DNA of 64,000 bases from Harmonia axyridis (GCF_914767665.1 NC_059504.1:10418501-10482500); one strand, 5' to 3'. Counted from the stretch's first letter, positions 9,435-19,510 are shown. Made by a program: numbers and translations. The notes: a model not told the origin generated them from the sequence alone.

Positions 9435-10842
9435 CTGAAACAAGAAATAAAAGATTAGAATTCAAATCTAATACAGTAAATATTGATTTTTTCAGAAGAA
9501 AATATCAGTGAAATTTATTCATCAAATGAAATTATGGTTTCAAATGTCTTTAAGCATCATGGAAAATTTTTACAGAACAAACTTAATTCAAGCAAAAAAG
9601 TATTTAAAACTTCCAAATTATAACTTACCTCTAGATTGATGATGGATACAACATCTGAAAAAAAAAAAATAATAAGATTAGAATTCCATCCCAGAAACAA
9701 AACTTGATGAATTTTTTTCAATAGTATCTCAGTTGAATTTTTCATCAATTGAAATTATGGTTTCAAATGTCATTAAGCATCATGGAAAATGATTAAAAAT
9801 TTAATGGAACCTATTATCATAATTCAAGGGATAAGAATGAAATTTTCAAATTCACAAACATAGTAACAAGCGTTTATTAAAGTTCGTGGTCAAAAGTGCT
9901 GTGAAGAAATTAGAGTGGATTTTCTGTGATTACAAGTAGCGCTTAGCTTGAACTACCACTAACATTTGTTTACATAATTCGAATCTGGGAACTAACGCGT
10001 TCATTAATATTCGTGGTCTACAGTGCTGTGGAGAATTTCAAATTGATTTTCTGCGAGTTTGAATATCACTTAGCTTGTACCATATTCTTCCCAGATTCGA
10101 AATATTCGAACAAATATTAGTGATATGGTACAAGCTAAGCGCTACTTGTAATCACAGAAAAAAAGACTAATTTCTCCACGAATTTTAATGAAAGCTCGTT
10201 ATTAAAATATACTTGAGAAGGATAACAGGAGGAAAACTAATACCGTTAGGAAGAAAAAACAAACGGTTAATGAAATATGAGGTTATGATTGGGCAGTTGA
10301 TAATAATAAATATTTACTAAGCATGTTGAAAAAATAAATAACACGGAATAATTGAACTAGGGTTGATTCCATCAAATTAACTCATTAAAAATTTGTCGTT
10401 CAAACATTTAAATAGAGATCATAACCACTTACAATCCTGATGCGATGTCCCATAGCTTTGGCAGGCAGATTTCTATTAAATTTAGCTCTTACTGCTCCAC
10501 TTGTACCATGGGGCCTTGTTACTTTTCCCCATATGGCCCTTACTTTAGATTTCACTGATTTGGGTTTACCGGGAACACAGGTCTTGTTTTTGGCTTTGTA
10601 CACATACACGCATTTTTTACCAACATAAAACCAACTGTCTTGTTTGGCTGAAGTTCCTTCTACTTTAAGGAGAGCAGTGTTTTCGTGTTGATTCCTCAAA
10701 CCACGTTTGTAACCAGTAAAGATGGCTTTAGCGTATAATCTACCATGCCTCTTCTTGATTCTTCTATTTTTTACTACTGCTGTCTTTTCTTCAGCAGAAG
10801 CTTTTTCAGCTTTTTTCTCTACTTTAGGCGTTTTGGCCATTT
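9393..10842 (-). CDS. RpL35A: Ribosomal protein eL33 (RpL35A) with two possible terminal exons
   Basis: A protein of the large ribosomal subunit. The main coding exon 10840-10433 gives 136 residues: a Lys/Ala-rich N-terminal extension (MAKTPKVEKKAEKASAEEK) of a kind that insect orthologues carry and the human protein lacks, then the conserved core with YAKAIFTGYKRGLRNQHENT, YVYKAKNKT, IWGKVTRPHG and NLPAKAMGHRIRI, ending at a GTAAGT donor (10432). The family normally finishes with MLYPSRI. That end is present twice downstream: 9654-9631 gives MLYPSSI then stop (143-residue protein), and 9434-9393 gives MLYPSSYNLRPIK then stop (149 residues). Both follow good polypyrimidine-CAG acceptors. The exon starts at 10842 after a CAG acceptor, 2 nt before the ATG, so the 5' UTR is split. 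AATAAA signals follow the distal stop at once, on its 3' side. Confidence 0.93.
9421..9790. repeat. ~220-bp tandem duplication containing the RpL35A terminal exon
   Basis: Two direct copies, about 9421-9555 and 9641-9790, align at a spacing of about 220 bp. Both hold GATGGATACARCATCTGAAA (the terminal exon start and acceptor, reversed) and, 110-120 bp on, AAATTATGGTTTCAAATGTC and AAGCATCATGGAAAAT. The copies differ by many substitutions and small indels, so the duplication is not recent. Confidence 0.88.
9629..9654 (-). other. RpL35A: RpL35A proximal terminal exon with post-stop splice donor
   Basis: After a CAG acceptor with a long T tract, ATG TTG TAT CCA TCA TCA ATC TAG encodes MLYPSSI and stops, one residue from the usual MLYPSRI end. 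Two bases (AG) after the stop is a consensus donor GTAAGTT (from 9628 downward). The exon could therefore be spliced on to the distal copy, leaving a 3'-UTR intron, or could be a terminal exon. A stop 2 nt before a junction would not normally trigger nonsense-mediated decay. Confidence 0.75.
9883..10190. repeat. Fold-back repeat in the last RpL35A intron
   Basis: A unit with GATTACAAGTAGCGCTTAGC and AAATATTCGAATCTGGGAA-like segments occurs in direct orientation near 9883-9990, again (diverged) near 10006-10100, and inverted at about 10085-10165 (GGTACAAGCTAAGCGCTAC followed by TTGTAATCACAGAAA). The transcript could form a long hairpin. The family is unknown. Confidence 0.7.
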
Positions 10843-11033
10843 CTGTTGAAAAAAAATAAATGTCAAAATTCAGTACTCACATTTCATCTGAAATCATCAC
10901 AAAATATACAGAACCAAAAATATCCATGTGGACTTAAACTTAAACCTAACATAATTATTTATCGTTATAGAAAAATATTGTTGGAAATTTGAAATTAATT
11001 CAAACAAAATCAACAAATATATCGGATACTTAC

Positions 11034-11060
11034 CGATTTAGCTAGTGACAGGTTAGAAAG
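11034..11060 (-). promoter_or_regulatory. RpL35A: RpL35A 5'-UTR exon with 5'-TOP tract
   Basis: On the minus strand, a pyrimidine run CTCTCTTTCT (11064-11055) is followed by AACCTGTCACTAGCTAAATCG and a GTAAGT donor at 11033. Ribosomal-protein mRNAs start with C plus a pyrimidine tract (5'-TOP), which couples translation to TOR signalling, and many have a short non-coding first exon. Transcription probably starts at a C in this tract; the exact base is not known. Confidence 0.7.
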
Positions 11061-11387
11061 AGAGTTTTCAACAGTCTGGCAGATACTAAATGTTTCAAAT
11101 ATTCTATGGTAACATAAAGTGAGTTCTTCTTTTTCTGTTGTTTTTATTTGACATAAGGTTCGTTGCCCAAAAAACTTCATTTGATTTTAAGATGGTGATC
11201 TATACAATTTAATATTTACAAAAAAAAGTGTTTAATATTGATCATACAAATCAATATTTAATTTTCAACAATTCAATTTAATTTTTGACAAAGAAGGTTG
11301 TTGGTTCATTGATCGAATAGAAATATGTATTCAATTCGCACTAAGAATATTTTTTAGAGTAAATTTTATTTCTCTATTTCAGTATCG

Positions 11388-11445
11388 TAATGAGTTCATT
11401 ACAGTTCTAAAATCAGTGCTGTAATGAACTCATTACAGCATCGTT
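11388..11445. repeat. Short inverted repeat (GTAATGAGTTCATTAC)
   Basis: CGTAATGAGTTCATTACAG and CTGTAATGAACTCATTACAG lie 16 bp apart. Each arm is itself nearly self-complementary. Possibly a transposon terminus; nothing else supports that. Confidence 0.6.
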
Positions 11446-11816
11446 TTCGGTTAAATTTTTCGTTTTGTGGTTGTCTATACTGACTTCCAATCCTATCAAA
11501 TTTCAACAAACGTCAATAATGGTCAATATAATTTCGAAATTATTTGCAACATTATTCGCAATTTCTTTTAATTCTGGTAGTGCTAAATCTATTTCGTCAG
11601 ACCTAATTCACGTATTTAATGCGTAATTGTAAATTATTTCAAAATTCGAATCGTACGAATCTTATTCAAATTCCGTAATCTGTCAATTTTCGTAACAGTC
11701 ACACCAACTGCCAAGATACAATACAAAAGTCGCTAGGATATATAATCTGAATTTTCATTGAATTTCGACAATATTTCACAAAACTTGACTGAAATAGAGA
11801 AAATATCGTCTAATAC

Positions 11817-11915
11817 TCGTTGCAGAAGGCAATTTCAACACTTATGTGTTCGAAAACTCGCTCCTTCGTCGCTCGTTTTCGAATTTCGTGTTGGAATTGA
11901 AGCCCATTCTGCAAC
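11817..11915. repeat. Fold-back repeat with GCAGAAGGC / GCCCATTCTGC ends
   Basis: GTTGCAGAAGGCAATTTCAA pairs with TTGAAGCCCATTCTGCAAC, and the inner part (CGAAAACTCGC...GCTCGTTTTCG) forms a second hairpin. Elements of similar build lie at 17208 and 36964. Confidence 0.6.
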
Positions 11916-12779
11916 TTGTTTCAGAATAGACTATTCTGACGTAACAATTTTTAATGTTCTAATCAATTCGTACTATTTAGAAAATTTACAAATAGATTTC
12001 ATGTGTCGCCCTCTGTAGGTATAGATCATGAACTAGTCATACCAATTTACTCAACTCAAATCAATGGAAACATGTCGATAAAAAAAAAATTTCTAGAGGT
12101 GAGATTTGAATCCGGTGTTAATATGGGGTGAAATAAAGTATTCAGTATCATTGCAGCTATCGATCTTTTTATTTGATTATTGTATAACAACACGTTTTCT
12201 TGAGATTTATTCTATTCTGAAGTAAAGAGATCAATACGAGAATAGTTATAAATGATTTTAATAAAGAATAAGGGTTTAAAATCAATTCTGTCCGCTCGTT
12301 CGGCTATCCTGTACACCATTCTCTAATAGAATGTGTTAGAATTGAAATTTTCAGGGTGAGTATGTAGTGGAAAGAAGTCTGAATATAAATTATTTATTAA
12401 GAATTGAAATATTTACAATATTCTATTTTCAACAATTATCAGTCGATTTCAAATAATATTCCCTTTTATTATATCAAAAATTTCATGAAGAAAAATCTTT
12501 TAAATACATAACATGTAATCACGTTTTATTGTGCAATAAAAATTCATTCATAATATGGCCTGAAATAAATGTATGTACATTTTTATACAGAAATTTTTCA
12601 AAACATGATTTCTTCATAAATATACGATTTTATTCAAGAAAAAAAAATCAAGAGCTAATAACATAAATAAATCAACAAAAAGTCACTAGAATTTATCAAT
12701 TGATTTCAGTTAGTATCAGTCACTTCTCACTAGCACTTTCACAACAAAAAAAATTGTGATAAAATGGAAAAATTTACGC

Positions 12780-15700
12780 TTAATCAAAGTGGAATTTGAA
12801 TTGGAAAGGACTACCGTGGAAATGTTGGAAATGGAAATTTGGCATTCCACCTTTTCCTGACTCTGGATCTAAAGGATCTTCTCCCATATCGAACTGTCTT
12901 CTCTTTTCCTCATCTGTGAGTACCTGTGAATAATGGACAAATATGTAAATATCAATTGAGCGAGCTTTGTTCAAATTTGTTCATATAATTTTTCCATGAA
13001 CTTCTGCTTGAATATATACAGGGTGGCCATTTGAAAACGAAACAGACGAGATTACAGACGAAATAAAGTTTTTCGATAGAAATGCTCGGACAGGTCGATT
13101 TCTGTTTCGAGGGGGACAACTTAAGATGTAGGTTACGGACGCATAGCGCTTCAACCCTTGCTGCTACAACCCCCCCCCCAATTTTTGAATAGGGAAGATG
13201 GGGTGAGTGATACCTCAATTTAAAGGTATTTTTATACTGATTTCAGCACAGTCATTGTTTTTTCATTTTATGCATTAGTTCTTGAAATATTCATGCGTTA
13301 GTTAGTTAGGAAGGAAGCCACAGTCATGGTTGTTTTGAAGCTCAAAATGTCGATTTTCCACAAAACACTACAAGTGCCATGAAAACACCACTTCATTTTC
13401 AAATACTTAGTTGAGAATATTTCGAGAAGTAATGCATAAAATGAAAAAACAATTACTGTGCTGAAATCAGTATAAAAATACCTTTCAAATGAGGTATCAC
13501 TCACCCCATCTTCCCTATTCAAAAATTGGGGGTGGGGGTTGTAGTAGCAAGGGTTGAAGCGCTATGCGTCCGTAACCTACATCTTAAGTTGTCCCCCTCG
13601 AAACAGAAATCGACCTGTCCGAGCATTTCTATCGAAAAACTTTATTTCGTCTGTAATCTCGTCTGTTTCGTTTTCAAATGGCCACCCTGTATAAATACAA
13701 TCATTCTGTTAACCAGCTAAGTCATGAAGTCATGAAATACTTCTAATCAATGCCATTTATGACAATTTTCTCGAGGATACAAAAAGTATATAAAAATAAT
13801 AAATGCATGCCTGAAAGGTTTCATTCTTCTATCTTTTTGATATATGTCATTATAATCAACAATCAAGACATAAAAAATAAAGCACAATATATGAAAGTAA
13901 ATATTATCCTGCAGATTCTGATTCTAGCGGTGGGCATTCATTGGTTACATCAAAATCAATTTATTAGTTAGCTATATTGAGTTTCATCATCTCTCACCTC
14001 CTTTGCAGCTGCAATATCAACAAACTTCTTTTCAGCAATTTTCTTCATTTTCTCATCAAGCGTATAGTTATCTGGGTGCCACTTTTGAGCCATTTTCCTA
14101 TAAGCTTTGACAATTTCTTTCTTAGTAGCAGAACGTTTGACACCCAGAATTTTGTAATAATCCCTTTTTTCTGATTGTTTTTGTCTCTGCTCTGCCTTTC
14201 GGAGACCTTCCTTCGCCCTTTCATTATGGGGATCAATTTCTAATATTCGTCTGTAAATATATATTATTTTTAGAGCTCCATATACACATAATAAAAAACA
14301 TTGAAAATTTTCAGTGACTATAAATGTTTATGGATATTTTGCTTTTCAATACTTGTAATACATAGTTATACAGGCTCATCCAGAATAATGTCAGAAAATT
14401 TCAAGGGGTTATTCCTAACAGTATTTCAAGAAAAAGTTGTCTGCAAAATGCTTTCTCACCAAAATACAGGATGCTAAGTTTAAAAAAAATCATTTTTCCT
14501 TAATATCGAATATTTAAATGATCCTGTCCATTTATTTTGAAAACACATGGAAATATCAAATTGAAGAAAGACACCAATTTCATTCAAATATTATCCGCCT
14601 CTGAACATAAAAAAAATTCAATTCTAGTTTACAAAGTTTGAAAAGTAACAACAATGCTTGTTCTAAGTGTTATAATAAAAGTTATAACAATATAAATGTC
14701 ATTTTTATATATTATGCAGTTTCTAAGATATTAAAGAAAAACCATAACTTCATCACTCCCTTGAAATTTTCTGACCTTATTCTGGAACAGCTGTGTATAT
14801 CTGCCTGATAAAGATGTTTTTTTATCATTATCACTTACCTATAATCCCGCAGAGCATCATCATACATTTCAGTTTGGAGGTATGCTTCTGCTCTACTGAA
14901 ATAAATATCTACATCTTCTACGAGTTCTAAGGCTTCTTTACAAATCTGAATGGCCTCATCAGATTGTTCACTCTCAGTATAACAGGTACACAGTAGTTTT
15001 TTACCTTCAAACATTATATTTGGGATTTCTTTCTCATTCTTTAATACTTTTTCAGCATTAGAAATGCAATCTGGATATTCTTTATTCTCTAGAGCAGACT
15101 GAGCCTCTGTGGACATACCATTATAGGATTAGTTTTATGTAAAAAAGTCTGAATCTCTTTATATTTCAGATCATGAGGGAACCTGAATCTTAGAAATGTT
15201 GTGCAATTTTGGAGTTTTTAGGTATCTGAACAGAACTGATCAAGAATTCAGGGTATTCACAAATAAACTCAAAATATTTTTATTAATCTCACCTGTGATG
15301 AATTTTTCAATTTTTTTTACTTTTTTATAAAATGGAAAACATTCCTTGTGATCTGGATCCAACTTTAAACACTCCCTTATGTTTTTCAAGGAATCAGTTG
15401 CTTGTCCAACCTTGTATAAAAGTTTGGATAATTTTAAATAGCCTTCTGTATTGTCACTTTGTAATTTGGTTGTTGTTTTTATGTCTGAAATTGCTGCCAT
15501 AAAATCATTATTGGCTAATTGCATTTCTGCCCTTAGTTCATACAATGATGATGCCCATGGACTAGTCTCCAAAGCTTCCGTGACTAACTGTATGGCATTA
15601 GGATAATCATCATGGCCATAATAATACTCAGCAGCTCTTTTACGTTCCTTCGCTGGTTCTATCCTCTGAATGTACTCATTTGCTTCTGCATTATAAGGAT

Positions 15701-16448
15701 CAGTCCTCAACTACAATTTAATTGGAACTATTAAGAGAGTCGAGTCTAATAAAATTTATCAATAATTAAATTTAACTTCATTAAATTTTCCACACAAAAA
15801 TGTCAACGCATATAACTCACCACATTATAAAAATCTAATTGTGCCTGATCATAATTGGCTTGTTTTAAATGTATCAAACCCCTATTCATTTTAGCAGGGG
15901 TAAAATCTGGATTCAAATCTAAGACTTTGTCCAAGTCATTGAGTGCATTTTTGGCCTTGCCTAATGCTAAATAGACTGTACCTCGTTTAAAATAAGTTAG
16001 GTAGTTGTTGGGATCTCCATCTATAATAAAAATATTTTCAGTCAGTTGATACAAAATGTTACTTATAGATTTAGATTTAATTAAGGAGATTTCGTTTCAC
16101 TGCGACCTAATGGTCTATTTTGCCCCCCATCAGAGCTATTCTCTGTTACTTATAGGGAGGTAAACAATAAATCACTCACCAACAGCTGAATGATAATGAA
16201 TCAGAGCATCTGATAGTTGACCTCTTGCTAAGTATTCTTTGCCTAGTTCTAAATGTCTGTTGATTTCAGCTTGACTTGCACATTCTGAAACTACAATAAA
16301 AGTTAATAAGTGAAATTCATGTTTGAATTTGATTAGAACACCTACCATTCACAAAAATTTTCAATAAGATCAGTGCTAAAAAAGGCGAATATTTAAGCCA
16401 TAAACTAGAGTATACTTCCATGCCGCTATTATTTACAAAATCCAACAT
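12780..16448 (-). CDS. DNAJC3: DNAJC3 / p58IPK ER co-chaperone, complete, 7 exons
   Basis: An ER-lumenal Hsp40 that holds unfolded proteins through TPR repeats and passes them to BiP through its J domain; vertebrate orthologues are induced by ER stress and also restrain PERK/PKR-type kinases. Exons: 16448-16346, 16290-16180, 16020-15821, 15710-15293, 15106-14839, 14250-13998, 12923-12780; 1497 nt, 498 residues (human 504), all junctions in phase. Exon 1 encodes a hydrophobic signal segment (LWLKYSPFLALILLKIFVNV). Then about nine TPRs, e.g. HLELGKEYLARGQLSDALIH and YFKRGTVYLALGKAKNALND. The J domain starts near residue 390 (DYYKILGV) with the essential HPD in QKWHPDNY. The protein ends PFQFKFHFD, as in the family. 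A second in-frame Met ten codons in is an alternative start. There is no KDEL-type end. Two introns carry MITEs (13019-13689, 14371-14793). Confidence 0.95.
13019..13689. mobile_element. Long-TIR MITE with CAGGGTGGC ends, TA target duplication
   Basis: A 671-bp fold-back element in the last DNAJC3 intron. It begins CAGGGTGGCCATTTG (13019) and ends with the complement (13689), flanked by TA on both sides. The arms are about 270 bp each (13019-13292 and 13418-13689), nearly identical, around a ~125-bp loop. The ends and the TA duplication fit a Tc1/mariner-type non-autonomous element. The open frames inside it are arm shadows. Confidence 0.88.
14371..14793. mobile_element. MITE in DNAJC3 intron, ~37-bp terminal inverted repeats
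   Basis: The left end CAGGCTCATCCAGAATAATG TCAGAAAATTTCAAGG and the complement of the right end CAGCTGTTCCAGAATAAGG TCAGAAAATTTCAAGG form an imperfect inverted repeat. The left flank is TA; the right flank is less clean. No coding capacity. Confidence 0.72.
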
Positions 16449-16587
16449 GTTCCTGGTTAATTCTTCTAGATATCATTTACTGCTACACATTTCATTTACC
16501 ATAAAATAAAGATCTTTCTGGAGTGTTAAAAATACATATTTCCAAAATTGTCAATTATGACACAACACGACAGCAACGAGGGTAATT

Positions 16588-16606
16588 CGTGGGCAAGTGT
16601 GATTGG
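16588..16606 (-). promoter_or_regulatory. ER-stress response element (CCAAT-N9-CCACG) of DNAJC3
   Basis: Read on the gene's strand: CCAAT (16606-16602), exactly nine bases (CACACTTGC), CCACG (16592-16588). This is the full ERSE consensus bound by NF-Y plus ATF6 or XBP1 in vertebrates, 140 bp upstream of the DNAJC3 start codon and in sense orientation. A GACGTG core resembling a UPR element lies 20-25 bp further upstream (16620-16628 on the plus strand as CACGTCG). The sequence match is direct; function is inferred from the known behaviour of the gene. Confidence 0.72.
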
Positions 16607-17207
16607 TCCAGCACATCAAACACGTCGGCGCAATAAATTGCGCAATGCAGCTAAAGTAATTATTCAGAAATATGCACATTTCAAATCTTATTAGATTGCC
16701 AAAAAATTAATTTTTGGATGAGATAAAATTTGCTTGGAAAATTGTTTGTATTTATCTCATAAACATTTTCCATTATATATTTCTGAAATAGAAAATTTGA
16801 AATAACACCATGGATATTTCTTTTCTCTGATGGATATTTCTTCGGTGGAAAATGGTAATAATCATAATACTTCATTACAGGAGATAAGAACTTTCTCCTG
16901 CCCATATAGAATATACTGCATTGTCTTGATTTGTACTTGTTGCATATAAAATGCAATTTTTCTTCAATGAAGAATTATTGAAAACTTTTGACAAAACATT
17001 TGAAATTGACTTCTGTCATATTTACTTGGAGAAATTATCTTCGATGACTGATTTTGAATTTGCTGAATGTATTTTGTTGAATCTGATTTATTTTGGATCC
17101 TTCAATGGTAATATCGCGAATTCTTGATTATTTTCGGTAAGTTCCAGGAACACTGATTTTTCAGTTCATTTTTAATTTGAATTAATGAATAGTTATAAGT
17201 TATTTAT
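16607..17207. other. DNAJC3 upstream flank
   Basis: After about 50 bp of GC-richer promoter sequence with a TTGCGCAA palindrome-like segment (16636-16646), the DNA is AT-rich. No gene was recognised. Confidence 0.4.
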
Positions 17208-17445
17208 AAGTGCAGAAGGAACTGATATTCTTCTACGAGTTTAAAATTCAAAAACGATATTTATGGATGAACGTTTTTGAATGAATCAGTGGTAGAATGA
17301 GCCTTCTGTACGAGTATTATACTCTTATTCACTGAATTTTCATTGAAATTAATGAAATATTTACATAAATATCGTTTAGTGCTTTTTGCAATGAAAAATG
17401 TGGGTCGGCAGAACAGTTTTCTATATGACAAATTTGTTTGTGTAG
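17208..17445. repeat. Dispersed repeat, copy 1 (pair with 36964-37185)
   Basis: Begins GCAGAAGG, passes a fold-back centre (TTTTTGAATGAATCAGTGG), then TAGAATGAGCCTTCTGTAC, and continues with TTAATGAAATATTTACATAA and TTTTTGCAATGAAAAATGTG. The same order with substitutions occurs at 36964-37185. The first ~110 bp fold on themselves (CAGAAGG/CCTTCTG). Unknown family. Confidence 0.78.
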
Positions 17446-19080
17446 TATTTATTTTCGTGGAAATATTGAGTACTTTTTTCTTGAATTTTTTCTGGTTCTG
17501 GTTAAGCAGGGATCAACATGAAATTTTGCATGATTCTAGAAATTGATATTCCTCTGAAATTTAATTTCATCTCCATCAAATTCGTAATTTCGACGTTATG
17601 AGGATTGCAAATTTTTAATGCTTATATTTAAGAAATGGCTAGTTGGCTGAGGCATTCGTGATTCGAACCTACCCCGGTAATTTCAAGTTGCTATAGGTAG
17701 ATCCGTTTGAGGGTTGCCGTCTTTACGGCCAAACGGCAACACATAGTAATAATTGTCATCTTGACGATCTGTTCAGGGAACGATCGCTGAAAAATGTGGC
17801 AGTATTGAAAACATCTTTCCGTTTCCGTTAGAGCTACAAAGATTTCTCCTGTAATTTTCTGGGTTACATGGTCACTCCTTTTCTCAAATGGAAGTTTATA
17901 ATAAAATGGCATGCACTTCCTGTTATTCGCAATAATGCAGTGTAAGTCGAGTACCTAATATGCATTCTACTAGTTTAAACCTACTTGAGCTAATTGAAGT
18001 AGAGAATTATTTTCGTCTGAGCTACTTATTGTAGTTGAAATACCTCAGAAAAACATCCTGTTTTGTTTTATAATTTTAAATTAAGAAAACCTTTACAGTT
18101 GCTCATGCGACGAAAAATTATCGCCACAAAAAATTTTGAAGTTTACTTCTTGCAATATGTAAAATCTCCAGCCATCGTTTTTTAAAGCTGTTATTATTTG
18201 TTTGCGTGGAATTCTGTACAAAATTCGATGTTAAATAGATCGCATCCACCAAATAACATTTATCTATTGAATGGTACCTTTGAAATTGTTGTATTTATTG
18301 ACAATCCTCATAGATTAGATACGAATTTTTTCGAGTTCACAGTGAATCCAATATTCTACTGGAGTTGTAGTATTCATACTCTAATCCACAGTAGCTTTTT
18401 ATACTTTTTGTTAGTGAAAATCTTTGCCAGATCGTTTGTTAATCAACTCATAACGATTCTGTGGATCTAAATGTGATATACTCTGATTTGATCGAGAAAT
18501 TTGTTATTAATTATACGAAAAAATAACACTGAAAACTCGATTAATTAAAAGATTATCAGGTGATGAGAAACGAAGTCGATTGGGCGAACATAGGATGATG
18601 CGTTTGAGCACAATCTTTGCATTTGTTCTTTAATTCCTATTTTTTCGAAAAATATTTTTGAGAACTGATAATGTCCATTTTTATGAGCTCGAAAACACTA
18701 CTAAATTATTTATCAAATAGCCCATGTGAGCCCTTAGAAATATGTGAGCCCATACATGCAGGGTATCTTAGTATACCAGGTGATTTTGTTGAATCAGTCA
18801 AAAATTTCGAAAAGGAAACTTCTTACGGAAAAAATGTTTCGAATAAAAGACTGATTGTATTGAGGAGGAAGTTCATTCATGACAGAACCTCTCCCAATTA
18901 ATTCCCCCCCGTGGGGGGTATGGGGTCATTTTTGGAATTTCAAATGAGAACCCTTCTTTTTCATTGCTGATTCGTATCATACAGCGAAAATACGAAAGTT
19001 TTTTACGAACAATTTTTTACGAATAAACCCACTAGTTCAACGGCAAAATTACCATACTCCGATATGGAGATTGGGTGTAT
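17446..19080. other. No recognisable gene
   Basis: AT-rich DNA with short chance open frames (for example 18198-18470) that show no domain, splice context or codon pattern I can support. Confidence 0.45.
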
Positions 19081-19088
19081 ATGGCAGG

Positions 19089-19373
19089 CATGGGCGTAAC
19101 GAGGGGGGGGTTATTGGGGACGTAACCCCCCCCATTGATCAGAAGGAAAAAATTTTTTTGACAGAACAATAAAAAAATAACTTGGAAGATTTTGCTTTTT
19201 CAAAGTTGTTATTGTGGAATTACAGAAGTATCATTGTGAGAAGAAAAATATTTTTAAACGATATCTAACCACGCACCCCCCCCCCCCCCCCGTTTCACTT
19301 CAATTCAGGTCACTCGCTGAAACTTGCCACTACCCCATAACCCCCCCATGAGTCAACTCTAGTTACGCCACTG
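19089..19373. mobile_element. hAT-like MITE, CAGTGGCGTAAC ends, 8-bp target duplication
   Basis: A 285-bp element whose left end CATGGGCGTAAC pairs with the right end GTTACGCCACTG. ATGGCAGG flanks it on both sides (19081-19088 and 19374-19381), an 8-bp duplication as made by hAT transposases. Inside are G8 and C16 runs. Same terminal motif as the element at 46998-47296. No coding capacity. Confidence 0.85.
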
Positions 19374-19510
19374 ATGGCAGGGAACACTGAGTACCATACT
19401 GATGATCAATATTTTCGGGACGAAACATCGTAATGAGAGAGGGTGCACCTCAAAACTTGGATGAGAACGCTTCGTTGAATAGTTTTATGGATTAATCACT
19501 AAATTACATG

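Larger units (their letters stand above)
11061..12779. other. Intergenic interval between RpL35A and DNAJC3
   Basis: AT-rich. It holds two short inverted repeats (11388-11445 and 11817-11915), listed separately. No gene was recognised. The open frame at 11758-12018 runs over the second inverted repeat and has no familiar domain. Confidence 0.5.

Noticed and set aside
10201..10245. A TATCCTTCTCAAGTATA segment considered as the RpL35A last exon
   Set aside because: It only loosely resembles the YPSRI end and needs a weak acceptor; the two MLYPSS exons at 9631 and 9393 fit far better.
10440..10628. Plus-strand open frame over RpL35A
   Set aside because: Shadow of the conserved ribosomal protein on the other strand.
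13298..13720. Open frames on both strands near 13.0-13.7 kb
   Set aside because: They translate the two arms of the inverted-repeat MITE and match each other for that reason.
17650..17700. tRNA-like B box (GGTTCGAATCAC on the minus strand)
   Set aside because: No matching A box, acceptor stem or cloverleaf around it.
18198..18470. 90-codon plus-strand frame
   Set aside because: No motif, no splice context and composition like the surrounding AT-rich DNA.
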